Below are positions 18,625-27,038 of a stretch of DNA of 64,000 nucleotides, in pieces. This stretch comes from JAUIAI01 sp041396685. GTDB lineage: Bacteria > Pseudomonadota > Gammaproteobacteria > Burkholderiales > Burkholderiaceae_E. The stretch's first letter is position 1, and every line of letters starts with the position of its first letter. The translations under genes were made by a program, and so were the position numbers. The DNA lies in contig JAWKYD010000006.1 in assembly GCA_041396685.1 (NCBI GenBank), positions 62,001 to 126,000 of the forward strand, in the 5' to 3' direction. The notes below the pieces were generated by a model, which was not told the origin of the DNA, searched no databases, and worked only from the letters and a program-made list of their open reading frames with translations.

Positions 18625-19060
18625 CCTGCGCATCGATCTGCCGGTGCGCGCCGTGTTCGACCTCAGCAATGGCATGGCCTCGCGCGGTGTGACCATCGAG
18701 CCGCGCGCATCGCTGGTGTTCGGCCGGGCGGGCGATCGCTGGTTGCGTCTCGGGGTGAGCGCGCTGTTCGGCAATGGTCGCTTCAATGGCTTGTTCTACG
18801 GGGTCGCGCCCGAGTTCGTTTCCGCACAGCGGCCGGAGTACGATGCCCATGGAGGGCTGGTCGCACATCGAGCCACGGTCAGTTTCGGCTGGTCACTGGG
18901 GCCGAGCTGGAGCGTGGGCGGCTTCGTGCGTATCGACGATGTCGCTGGCGCGGTCAACCGTGACAGCCCGCTCGTGGATGCACGCCGCGGCTGGAGTGCC
19001 GGTCTGGCCCTGACGCTGAGACTCGCGCGCTCGGCTCGTTCGGCGGCCACCGAAGACTAA
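18203..19060 (+). CDS. MipA/OmpV family outer-membrane protein
   Basis: A 285-residue exported protein with an Arg-rich signal peptide (hydrophobic core AAACLAVLVFVPTATA). The mature part has the MipA/OmpV look: PLWELGVATVAIDQQAYPGS near the start, then PYGVYRGPWLRADDG, RLELDLGAAAAIG and GMPALGTLVELGP. MipA was described as a scaffold between murein synthase and lytic transglycosylase; OmpV-like members are outer-membrane barrels. The ATG at 18203 is the only start that yields the signal peptide. It overlaps, in another frame, the open 3' extension of the channel gene by 422 bases. It ends in an Ala/Arg-rich stretch rather than the classic terminal Phe. Confidence 0.82.
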   Translation: MSRWRRVCDSRRRWCRRAAACLAVLVFVPTATAAERPLWELGVATVAIDQQAYPGSSARAQRQLLLPYGVYRGPWLRADDGQVGLRALSNARLELDLGAAAAIGSSATNAPLRAGMPALGTLVELGPRLKFWPFGRRTQPDLRIDLPVRAVFDLSNGMASRGVTIEPRASLVFGRAGDRWLRLGVSALFGNGRFNGLFYGVAPEFVSAQRPEYDAHGGLVAHRATVSFGWSLGPSWSVGGFVRIDDVAGAVNRDSPLVDARRGWSAGLALTLRLARSARSAATED

Positions 19061-19087
19061 CCATTCGAATCGTCTTGGAGATACTCG

Positions 19088-20677
19088 ATGCGACATTTCT
19101 ACGGTCCTGGCAGATCGCTGGTCTATTCGCAGGAGCTCATGTGCGCGACGTCGCATCCGCTGGCCAGCCAGGTTGCCGTTTCGACCCTCGCGGCCGGGGG
19201 AAACGCGATCGATGCGGCGGTCAGCGCGGCCCTGATGCTGGGCATCTGCGAACCCATGATGACCGGGCTCGGGGGCGACATGTTCGCGCTCGTGCAGCTG
19301 CCCGGGCGGGACGATCCGATCGCGCTCAATGCCTCGGGCCGCTCGCCGGCGGCCGCGAATGCCGAGCGCTTGCGTGCCGAGGGGCTTGGTGCGATTCCGA
19401 CCGAGTCCGCGCACGCGGTCAGCATTCCCGGCGCGGTCGATGGCTTCGACAGGCTGCTGCGCGATCACGGTCGCTTCGATCTCGCGCGTTGCCTGCAGCC
19501 GGCCATCCACTACGCCGAGCAAGGGGTGCCGGTCGCACCTCGCACGGCGCGCGACTGGGCCACGTTTGCCCACCGGCTGAGTGGGCGGGCGCGCGAGACC
19601 TTGCTCAGGGGGGGCGAGCCTTTTCGGGAGGGAGAACTGTTTCGGCAGCCCGAGCAGGCGGCCGCGATGCGATTGCTCGCCGAGCGTGGGCGCTCGGCCT
19701 TTTACGAGGGTGAGATCGCCGAGGACATGGTCGCATCGCTGCGCGCTTTGGGCGGTCTGCACACGCTCGACGATTTCGCCGCGACCGCCTGCGACTACGT
19801 GACCCCCATGCGGGTCGACTACCGTGGTCACGAACTGATCGAGCTGCCACCCAACGGTCAGGGTGCAACCGCGCTCCTGATGGCCAAGCTGCTGAGCCGT
19901 TTCGAGGTTTCGTCGATGGATCCGCTCGGGGCGCCGCGTGCACATCTGGAGGCCGAGATCGCCAAGATCGCCTACGATGCGCGCGACCGCTTCGTTGCCG
20001 ATCCGGCGTTCGGGCCGCTGGCAATGGAGCACATGCTTGCCGACTCGACAGTCGATGCGTTGGCGGCGCTCGTCGACCCCGAGCGTGCCAATGCCAAGGT
20101 CCATGCCCTGACGTCGGCAGTGCACAAGGACACCGTCTATCTGGCCGTGGTCGACCGCGACCGACTGGCGGTCTCGCTGATCTACTCGATCTTTCACGGC
20201 TTCGGCTCCGGGCTGGCTTCGAATCGCTTCGGTATCAACTTCCAGAATCGCGGTGCGGGACTCAACCTGATCACCGGTCATCCGAACGAGCTTGCACCGC
20301 GCAAGCGCCCGATGCATACGCTGATTCCCGGCATGTTGCGCAAGCGTGGCCACTACCTGATGCCGTTCGGGGTAATGGGCGGGCAGTACCAGGCGGCCGG
20401 TCATGCGCGCTTCGTCAGCAATGTCATCGATTTCGGCATGGATCCGCAGGCCGCGATGGACGCTCCGCGCAGCTTCCCCGAGCCGTCCACGGGCGACCTC
20501 ACCGTCGAATGGGGCTACGACGACTCGGTGGCGGCACGCCTGGGGGCGATCGGCCATAAGGTCGTTCGCCCCGACGTCGGTATCGGTGGATCGCAGGCGG
20601 TACGGATCGACCTGGTCAGCGGCGTATTGAGCGGGGCCAGCGATCCGCGCAAGGACGGCTGCGCTCTGGGCCGATGA
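19088..20677 (+). CDS. Gamma-glutamyltransferase-family Ntn-hydrolase
   Basis: A 529-residue gamma-glutamyltranspeptidase-fold protein. N-terminal half: ATSHPLASQVAVSTLAAGGNAIDAA and MMTGLGGDMFALV, the classic large-subunit motifs. The likely self-cleavage site and nucleophile is Thr349 in HKDTVYLAVVDRD, where most family members have a second Thr before the His/Phe pair, here Val. Substrate-binding and small-subunit motifs LITGHPNELAPRKRPMHTL and the terminal DPRKDGCALG are present. Unlike classic GGT there is no signal peptide, so it should be cytoplasmic; cephalosporin acylase-like or oxamate/peptide-processing members also look like this. The substrate is unknown. Confidence 0.88.
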   Translation: MRHFYGPGRSLVYSQELMCATSHPLASQVAVSTLAAGGNAIDAAVSAALMLGICEPMMTGLGGDMFALVQLPGRDDPIALNASGRSPAAANAERLRAEGLGAIPTESAHAVSIPGAVDGFDRLLRDHGRFDLARCLQPAIHYAEQGVPVAPRTARDWATFAHRLSGRARETLLRGGEPFREGELFRQPEQAAAMRLLAERGRSAFYEGEIAEDMVASLRALGGLHTLDDFAATACDYVTPMRVDYRGHELIELPPNGQGATALLMAKLLSRFEVSSMDPLGAPRAHLEAEIAKIAYDARDRFVADPAFGPLAMEHMLADSTVDALAALVDPERANAKVHALTSAVHKDTVYLAVVDRDRLAVSLIYSIFHGFGSGLASNRFGINFQNRGAGLNLITGHPNELAPRKRPMHTLIPGMLRKRGHYLMPFGVMGGQYQAAGHARFVSNVIDFGMDPQAAMDAPRSFPEPSTGDLTVEWGYDDSVAARLGAIGHKVVRPDVGIGGSQAVRIDLVSGVLSGASDPRKDGCALGR

Positions 20678-20834
20678 CGGACCAGCGGGCGCTCGAAAGA
20701 CCACGGGCCGCCCGGATCACTGGCTCGATGAGGTTGTTCAACAGCCTGCCAGGGGCAAGGCCGTTTGTTGAGTCGCGCCGAAACGCGTTATTCTGAGCAA
20801 TCAGGCCGAGAGGGAGCCGGTTGCGGGAGTGCGC

Positions 20835-21890
20835 ATGGGTTTCGATTCGCCCGACATGTTCTGGCTGCTCGCCATCTTGCCGGTGCTCGTTTGGATCTAT
20901 CTGCGGTGGCTGGGGCGCGGCGGCGCGGTGCGCCATTCCCAGTTCGCGTTGATCAAGGCGGCACATGACGCCGGCAGCCGGTGGCGCCGCCACCTGCCCG
21001 CGCTGCTGATGCTCGCCGCGGTGTCGCTGCTGTTGCTTGCGCAGGCCAGGCCGAACGCCTTCCTGAAACTGCCGTCGCAGTACAAGACCATCGTGCTGGC
21101 CATGGATGTATCGCTCAGCATGCAGGCCGACGATATGACCCCCGATCGTTTCACGGCCTCCAAGGCGGCGGCACGAGACTTCGTCATGGGGGCGCCCGAC
21201 GACGTGAAGATCGGTCTGGTCGAGTTCGCGGGAACCGCCTCGCCTATTCAGATGCCCACCACCGACCGGCGTGCCCTTATCGCTGCCATCGATCGCACGG
21301 AGCTGCAGCGGGGCACGGCTACCGGCAGTGCCTTGCTGGTCTCGTTGGCGATGTTGTTCCCCGAGATGCACATCGATCCGGCGCTCAATCAGTATGGCGC
21401 CAGACAGTCGTCGTTGAATCGCGATCTCGTGCAAGGCGCGCGGCCGCTGGGAGAGGCGCGCGAACCCGGCACGCCTTCTCGAGCCGATCCGGGTTCGTAT
21501 CGCAGCGGCTTGATCATCCTGATGACCGATGGTCGACGCACGATGGGTCCCGACCCGCTCGACGTCGCCCGTCTCAGCGCCGAGCGCGGGGTACGTACCT
21601 ACACGGTCGGGTTCGGCACGCGGGAAGGCGGGCAGGTCGAGATCGAGGGCTGGTCGATGTTCCTGCGTCTCGATGACGATTCGCTCAAGGGCGTGGCAAG
21701 ACTCACCGGCGGCGAGTATTTCCACGCCAGTAGCGAGGATGCTCTCAAACAGGTCTATCAGGGGCTCACCAGCAAGCTCGTCATGGAGCGGCGGCAGACC
21801 GAGATCACGGCGCTGTTCGCCGCTGGCGCGGCACTGTTTGCTCTGATGGCGGCGACACTTTCCCTGCTCTGGTTCCATCGCCCCCGTTGA
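20835..21890 (+). CDS. Orphan VWA-domain membrane protein (BatA-like paralogue)
   Basis: A 351-residue VWA protein with two N-terminal membrane segments (about 8-24 and 52-70), a VWA domain with MIDAS motif DVSLS at about 91-95, and a C-terminal membrane segment. It is a paralogue of the protein at 5154-6233: both share the RWRRxLPALL stretch before helix 2, the position of the insertion inside the VWA domain, and GRGTATGSALL-like and VGFGT motifs. Unlike that gene it has no MoxR, DUF58 or protease neighbour. It is followed after 253 bases by the receiver-kinase cluster. A GTG at 20829 is an alternative start. Confidence 0.87.
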   Translation: MGFDSPDMFWLLAILPVLVWIYLRWLGRGGAVRHSQFALIKAAHDAGSRWRRHLPALLMLAAVSLLLLAQARPNAFLKLPSQYKTIVLAMDVSLSMQADDMTPDRFTASKAAARDFVMGAPDDVKIGLVEFAGTASPIQMPTTDRRALIAAIDRTELQRGTATGSALLVSLAMLFPEMHIDPALNQYGARQSSLNRDLVQGARPLGEAREPGTPSRADPGSYRSGLIILMTDGRRTMGPDPLDVARLSAERGVRTYTVGFGTREGGQVEIEGWSMFLRLDDDSLKGVARLTGGEYFHASSEDALKQVYQGLTSKLVMERRQTEITALFAAGAALFALMAATLSLLWFHRPR

Positions 21891-22143
21891 CCTGAGCAGG
21901 CGTTCCGCCTTGCGCGCCCGAACGCGCACACACACGGTTGCAGCAAGTCGTCGACCGCGCCGATTGGACGGTTACGCGCAAGGTATTGCCGCACATTCCC
22001 CAGCCGGGATGGTTGAACGGTGGCGCGCGCCGTTTCGGCGGTCAACGCTTGCAAGGCACTGAAAACTAAAATGTCTCCATCGCCCGAGCCACCGTTCTGG
22101 TCATGTTGCTCGGGTCGTTTTCGCGGCGGCCGACCGACCGCCG

Positions 22144-22617
22144 ATGGAGATTGGAATGCTTGCAACTCTGGAACGAAGCGAACACGGCTCGGCGTCGGGT
22201 CCTTCGATGGCAATCAGCAATGGCGTACGGCGTCATACGGACCGACCGCGGCGGGTGCTGCTGATCGAAGACACGCCCGACATCCGCACGTTGCTGCGCT
22301 TTCTGTTGCAGAGTTCCGGAATTCAGGTGATGGCCGTCGGCGATGGTCGCAGCGCGCTCGAGCTGATCGAGTGCTGGCCCGCGCCGGACGTGATTCTGCT
22401 CGACCGGATGTTGCCGTTCGTCGACGGTGACGAGTTGCTGCGCCGCATTCGTGCCGAGCCCAGCTGGGCACACGTGCCCATCGTCGTCGTGTCGGCCAAG
22501 GCGCGCGAGGAAGAGATCGCGCAGGCCATGGCGGCGGGTGCCAACGAGTACATCACCAAGCCTTTCTCGCCGATGCACGTCATGAAGGTGCTCGAGCGCT
22601 ACCTGCCCAACGACTGA
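22144..22617 (+). CDS. Single-domain response regulator (receiver only)
   Basis: A 157-residue protein made of a 35-residue N-terminal tail and one CheY-like receiver domain. Conserved residues are present: acidic pair in LLIEDTPD, phospho-acceptor Asp87 in ILLDRML, Ser in VVVSAK and Lys in YITKPFS. There is no DNA-binding or enzymatic output domain, so it must act by protein contact or as a phosphorelay intermediate. It is the first gene of a cluster with two histidine kinases and a second receiver protein. An ATG at 22156 is an alternative start. Confidence 0.9.
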   Translation: MEIGMLATLERSEHGSASGPSMAISNGVRRHTDRPRRVLLIEDTPDIRTLLRFLLQSSGIQVMAVGDGRSALELIECWPAPDVILLDRMLPFVDGDELLRRIRAEPSWAHVPIVVVSAKAREEEIAQAMAAGANEYITKPFSPMHVMKVLERYLPND

Positions 22618-22651
22618 GCATCAGCGTGCCGGCCGGGAAGCGACTGATCAC

Positions 22652-23860
22652 ATGATGGAAGCCGAAGCGATCGTGCCGCAGGTACAGCGGGCGCGTGCGT
22701 CCGGTGAGCCGGTGACGCGCGCCGGTGCGGGCGATCGCGCCTGGCGCCGCATTCAGCGCGACAATGCGCAAAAGGCCTACATCCTGGAGAACATCCACAG
22801 CCCGGTTGCGACTTTTTGTCCGCAGGGCCGCGTGCGCTGGGTGAACCGGGGGCTGGAGCGGCTGCTCGGCCTGGGCGTCGATCAGCTGCGCGGCAGAACT
22901 TATGAATCGCTGGTCGGCGGTTGCGAAGAAAACGCCCGGTCGCTGCGTCGGCTGCATCGTGCATCCCTGCGTGGTGAGCCGGCCTTCGATCTCGAATTCA
23001 GGCTGCAACACGGCGCCGGGCGGCGCGTCTGGCTGGCGGTGGACGTTCACCCCTTGTTCGACGACGGCGTGTTGAGTCGCTATGCGGTCACCGGCTTCGA
23101 CATCACCGAGCGCAAGCGCAACGACACGCTCAAGACCGACTTCGTCTCATTGGTCGGACACGAACTCAGGACGCCGCTGACCGTGGTTTCGGGAGCGCTC
23201 GAAGCCATGGCCGCCGGCTTGACCGGCGCGGTCGAACCGACCATGCGCGAGCTCATCGACATGGGACAGCGCAACTGCACTCGCTTGCGCCGACTGATCG
23301 AGAACCTGCTCGACGTGAACCGCATCGAAACGGGTGCGGTCGTCTACCAGCTTCAGCATCTGCCGGTTCGCGATGCGGTCGAGCATGTCGCCCGCGTGTT
23401 GGCCCTGGAGGTGGATCAGGCCGGTCTGGCCCTCGATCTCGACGGCGTCGACCGCCAGTCTGTCGTGCTTGCCGATCCTGCCCGTTTCGAGCAGGTGCTA
23501 GGCCAGTTGTTGGGCAATGCGATGAAGTTCTCGGGACCGGGCAAGGTCATCGAGGTCAGGTCGGCGACGAGTGCTGCTGGACGGATACGCATCTCCGTGG
23601 TCGATCGCGGGCCCGGCATCCATCCGGACTTCGCGCCGAAGGTGTTCGAGAAATTCGCCCGTGATCCGCAGGTGCTCGCCAGCGGCATCGAGGGCTTCGG
23701 GCTGGGTCTGTCGATCGCGCGCGCCCTGGTGGCAAGCATGAACGGTCGCATCGGCTATCACGCCAATGCCGGGCCGGGATGTGAATTCTGGTTCGAACTG
23801 CCGGCAATCGCCACCGAGACGGGTGATCCGGGCAGCGCAGGAGAGGAAAAGATGTCATGA
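22652..23860 (+). CDS. Cytoplasmic PAS histidine kinase 1
   Basis: A 402-residue histidine kinase with no membrane segment: one PAS domain (about residues 40-155, with VHPLFDDG and TGFDITERKR closing it), a HisKA dimerisation domain with phospho-acceptor His170 in GHELRTPLTVV, and a HATPase domain with N-box LLGNAMKF, G1 DRGPGIH and G2 GFGLGLSIA. It should sense an intracellular signal. Its last ATG overlap (23857-23860) couples it to the second kinase. The HisKA and PAS-linker parts are clearly paralogous to that kinase (for example GQRNCTRLRRLIENLLDVNR against GQRNCQRLASLIEDLLDVNQ), pointing to tandem duplication. Confidence 0.92.
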   Translation: MMEAEAIVPQVQRARASGEPVTRAGAGDRAWRRIQRDNAQKAYILENIHSPVATFCPQGRVRWVNRGLERLLGLGVDQLRGRTYESLVGGCEENARSLRRLHRASLRGEPAFDLEFRLQHGAGRRVWLAVDVHPLFDDGVLSRYAVTGFDITERKRNDTLKTDFVSLVGHELRTPLTVVSGALEAMAAGLTGAVEPTMRELIDMGQRNCTRLRRLIENLLDVNRIETGAVVYQLQHLPVRDAVEHVARVLALEVDQAGLALDLDGVDRQSVVLADPARFEQVLGQLLGNAMKFSGPGKVIEVRSATSAAGRIRISVVDRGPGIHPDFAPKVFEKFARDPQVLASGIEGFGLGLSIARALVASMNGRIGYHANAGPGCEFWFELPAIATETGDPGSAGEEKMS

Positions 23861-25791
23861 CGGTGACGAGCCAGGGAACCCAGATCGCCAGAGTCGAGCA
23901 GGCGGGCCGGACGCGCCGGACCTTGCTCGAAAACCTGGTCGATGCCGCGCGTTGTGTTGGCGATCATCCGATCGCGGTACTCAGCGCATTTGGCGAGATT
24001 CGTGCCGTCTCAGCCCAGGGCATCAGTCTCGGCATCGCCGAGCGCCGCTTGATCTCGGCACTGAACGGGCGGGTCGTCACCAGGGGCGGCGCATGGCGGG
24101 TCGGCGATCTCCTCAACGATCCCGAACTGGCGGCGTTGGCAGGTGCCGGCCGATCGATGCTACGGACAATGTCCGCATGGCCCTTGCGGATCGATGGCTT
24201 CGCCGTCGGCAGTCTGATGCTGCTCGATGTCGTCCCACGTCTGGTCAGGCCCCGTCCGCCGGAAGCCATGGAGCCGCTGACGCAGAGCATGGCGGGGGCA
24301 CTGGCGATCGAAGTGAGCCAGGCGCGCGACGGCGACCGGCAGGCGTGTGCCGATGCAGTGTTCGAGGAGGTCCCCGACGGCCTCTTGTTGATCGACGAGC
24401 ACGGCCGCATAGAGCGTGCCAACCGCGCCGCCGTGCAGTTGCTCGGACTGCCGGCCGAAGCGGATCCGACGGTTGCTCTGTGCGTCGATGCGCGCCGTGG
24501 GATCTGGGTCGAGAGCGACGATCCCGGCACCGCGCGTCTGGACCCGGCGCTGCTCGCGGGGCATTCCCGTCGCCTGCCGGCCTGGCGCCACGATGGCGGC
24601 AAGTGGGTGGCCGAGATCAAGGTGGCAAGGCCGAGCGCCCTGGCCGGCGGAATGCTGGTCGTGCTGCGCGATGTCACCCAACTCGACGAGGCGCGCCAAC
24701 TGCTGGAGTTGCACGCGCTGATCGTCGACAAGACCGAAAGCGCGGTCCTGATCATCGAGCCCACGCTGGGCATCGAGTGGTGCAACCCGGGCTTCGAACG
24801 CCTGTCGGGATACTCGCTCGACGAACTGGCGCACACCGGTGTCGAACGATTTTTCGCGACCGATCAGGCCGCCGCAGCGTTCGCCGAACGATTGCTGGCG
24901 GGAGAGCCGTTCCGGGACGAACTGTCCTGGACCGATCGCGAAGGCGGCTCGTTCGACATCGCGCTCGAAGTGCATCCGATCTTCGACGGCACCGGGCTAC
25001 TGAGCCGGGCGGTGGCCTTGGGCTTCGACGTCACCGAGCAGCGCCGCCGCTCCAGACAGAAGAGCGACTTCGTTTCGATGGTGAGTCATGAGTTGCGCGC
25101 GCCATTGACGGTCATTCGCGGAACCCTGGATGCCCTGGGTGCCGGCATGCTCGGCGCGCTCGACGAGTCGGCCAACGAGATTCTGGAACTCGGTCAGCGC
25201 AACTGTCAACGTCTGGCCAGCCTGATCGAGGATCTGCTCGACGTCAATCAGATCGAAAGCGGCGTGATGCGGATGTGCATCGGAGAAGTGTCATCGGCAA
25301 TGCTGGTGCGCGATGCGATTGCGAGCATGCGGGCGATCGCCGACGAAGCCGGCGTCGGCCTGCGGGTCGGGCCGATCGCCGACCCCGGTCTGATCTCTGC
25401 CGATCCGCGGCGCGTTACCCAGGTCCTGGTCAACCTGCTTGGCAATGCGATCAAGTTCTCGCCCGTCGGCAAGACTGTCGAGATCAGCAGCCGGCCGGTC
25501 GGCACGATGCTGCGGGTGAGCGTGGCGGACCAGGGCCCCGGTATTCCGAATGCATTCAAACCGCGCCTGTTCGAGTTGTTCTCGCGAGATCCCGAGGTTG
25601 CCGCCAGTGGCAAGGAGGGTTTCGGGCTCGGTCTTTGTATCAGCAAGGGGCTGATCGAGCGGATGGGCGGCTCGATCGGCTTCGATTCCGAGCAAGGCAT
25701 CGGTTCGACGTTTTATTTCGACCTGCCGCTGGCTGCTTCCGGCCACGGTGAAACGACTCCCACGACGGGTACCAAGGATCTGACGGCATGA
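23857..25791 (+). CDS. Cytoplasmic GAF/PAS histidine kinase 2
   Basis: A 644-residue soluble histidine kinase: a GAF-like N-terminal region (about 20-170), a PAS domain (about 175-280), a second PAS domain (about 285-400, ending GFDVTEQRRR), HisKA with His411 in VSHELRAPLTVI, and HATPase with LLGNAIKF, DQGPGIPN and GFGLGLCIS. No membrane segment is visible. The start ATG overlaps the stop of kinase 1 and its own stop overlaps the start of the next receiver gene (25788-25791), so the three are translationally coupled. Two sensory domains more than kinase 1 suggest that it integrates a second input. Confidence 0.92.
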   Translation: MTVTSQGTQIARVEQAGRTRRTLLENLVDAARCVGDHPIAVLSAFGEIRAVSAQGISLGIAERRLISALNGRVVTRGGAWRVGDLLNDPELAALAGAGRSMLRTMSAWPLRIDGFAVGSLMLLDVVPRLVRPRPPEAMEPLTQSMAGALAIEVSQARDGDRQACADAVFEEVPDGLLLIDEHGRIERANRAAVQLLGLPAEADPTVALCVDARRGIWVESDDPGTARLDPALLAGHSRRLPAWRHDGGKWVAEIKVARPSALAGGMLVVLRDVTQLDEARQLLELHALIVDKTESAVLIIEPTLGIEWCNPGFERLSGYSLDELAHTGVERFFATDQAAAAFAERLLAGEPFRDELSWTDREGGSFDIALEVHPIFDGTGLLSRAVALGFDVTEQRRRSRQKSDFVSMVSHELRAPLTVIRGTLDALGAGMLGALDESANEILELGQRNCQRLASLIEDLLDVNQIESGVMRMCIGEVSSAMLVRDAIASMRAIADEAGVGLRVGPIADPGLISADPRRVTQVLVNLLGNAIKFSPVGKTVEISSRPVGTMLRVSVADQGPGIPNAFKPRLFELFSRDPEVAASGKEGFGLGLCISKGLIERMGGSIGFDSEQGIGSTFYFDLPLAASGHGETTPTTGTKDLTA

Positions 25792-26300
25792 CGGTGGCAG
25801 AGCAAACCAACGGCGGCGCGCGGGTGCTGCTGATCGAGGACAACAAGGATGTCCGAAAGTTGTTCACGATCATCCTCGAGCGCGCGGGCATGCGCGTGAC
25901 ATCGCTCGCCGACGGGCGCGAGGCGATGAACCTGCTCGATGAAGGCGACCTGCCCGAGGTGGTGGTCATGGACCGCATGCTGCCCGGCCTGCCGGGCGAT
26001 CTGATCCTGAACCGGATGCGTGCCCATGCGCGCTGGGCAGACATCCCGATCGTGATCGTATCGGCCCTGCGGCGCCGATTCGACATCAGCGAGCTGTTGC
26101 GGGCCGGCGCCAATGCCTATCTGCAAAAGCCGGTCGATACGCGTGAACTGGTGGCCACAGTCAAGACCGCCATCGACGGCGGCGCGTCCCGACGCCAAAT
26201 GGCCACGGAATCGCTGGAGTCCGCAATTCCGCGCGCGCCGGCGCGCGAGGCGGTTTCAGCCGTCGGCCAGTCCCGTTCCGCCGACCTGATCGACCCATAG
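25788..26300 (+). CDS. Single-domain response regulator (receiver only) 2
   Basis: A 170-residue protein: a receiver domain (about residues 10-130) with LLIEDNKD, phospho-acceptor Asp62 in VVVMDRML, Ser in VIVSAL and Lys in YLQKPVD, followed by a 40-residue Ala/Arg/Ser-rich tail without a recognisable output domain. The receiver resembles the one at 22144 (both have MDRMLP or LDRMLP context), so the receivers may be duplicates as well. Start overlaps kinase 2 by ATGA. Its 3' end overlaps the convergent aldolase gene by 45 bases, and that tail is therefore constrained by both genes. Confidence 0.88.
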   Translation: MTVAEQTNGGARVLLIEDNKDVRKLFTIILERAGMRVTSLADGREAMNLLDEGDLPEVVVMDRMLPGLPGDLILNRMRAHARWADIPIVIVSALRRRFDISELLRAGANAYLQKPVDTRELVATVKTAIDGGASRRQMATESLESAIPRAPAREAVSAVGQSRSADLIDP

Positions 26301-27038
26301 GTTCCAGGCGCGCTCGCGCTGCGAACCGACCGACTGGCCCGCGGCCCGTGCTTCCGCCTCGCTGAGAAAGCGAATCTCGCCGAGCGCAAGCGCCTGCTGC
26401 TGCAGTGCAGCATTGTGCTGCGTGTAGACCGCTCGAAAGACCACCTCCTGCAGGTCGGCACCGATCACGGTGGCCCCGTGTCCGCGCATCAGTACGGCGC
26501 AGTCACCGCTATCGAAGGCGCTGGCCAGCGAGCAGCCGAGCTCGCGATTGCGGATCAGCAGATCGCTGCCGTCGCCGGCACAGTCGCAGATATCCCAGAC
26601 CGGGACACCGCGATTGCCGAGAAACGCGCTCATGTGCCAGAGCGCGCGCAGGGGGCGGGATTTCACGACGCCGAAAGGAACCACGGCCGGCGCATGGCTG
26701 TGCACGACCGCCTGCACCGCCGGGAAGCGACGCAGGATCTCGCCGTGGATGAAGCGCTCGAGATAGACGTGGCGGCCGGCAGCGTCGACCGGGTCGCCGT
26801 CGAGCGTGAACTCGATGATGTCCGTCGTTCCCACCTGGGCTGGCGCCATGTTGCGCGCCAGCAGAAACCGGTCCGGCGCCTTGTCGTGGCGCACGCTGAC
26901 GTGGCCGAAGGCGTCGACGACGCCGTGGTGCGCGAGGATCCGGTTGGCCAGGACCAGGTCTCGAAGCCGGGCAGGGTCCGCAGGTGGCGCCTTGGCCGCG
27001 ACGTCGGCGGCCCGCTGGCCAGGATCGGATGGGGTCAT
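26256..27038 (-). CDS. Class II aldolase/adducin family protein
   Basis: A 260-residue class II aldolase-fold protein. Zinc-ligand motifs are visible: His pair in VVHSHAPAVV and a later His in LMRGHGATVIG; the N-terminal ANRILAHHGVVDAFGHVSVR is typical. Family members act as sugar-phosphate aldolases, epimerases, or decarboxylase-like enzymes in the cytoplasm. The start at 27038 was preferred to upstream in-frame codons, which add an Arg-rich tail. It is divergent from the TAXI transporter across a 316-base gap with a long palindrome, suggesting that it acts on the carboxylate imported by that system. That link is inference. Confidence 0.88.
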   Translation of the reverse strand: MTPSDPGQRAADVAAKAPPADPARLRDLVLANRILAHHGVVDAFGHVSVRHDKAPDRFLLARNMAPAQVGTTDIIEFTLDGDPVDAAGRHVYLERFIHGEILRRFPAVQAVVHSHAPAVVPFGVVKSRPLRALWHMSAFLGNRGVPVWDICDCAGDGSDLLIRNRELGCSLASAFDSGDCAVLMRGHGATVIGADLQEVVFRAVYTQHNAALQQQALALGEIRFLSEAEARAAGQSVGSQRERAWNLWVDQVGGTGLADG

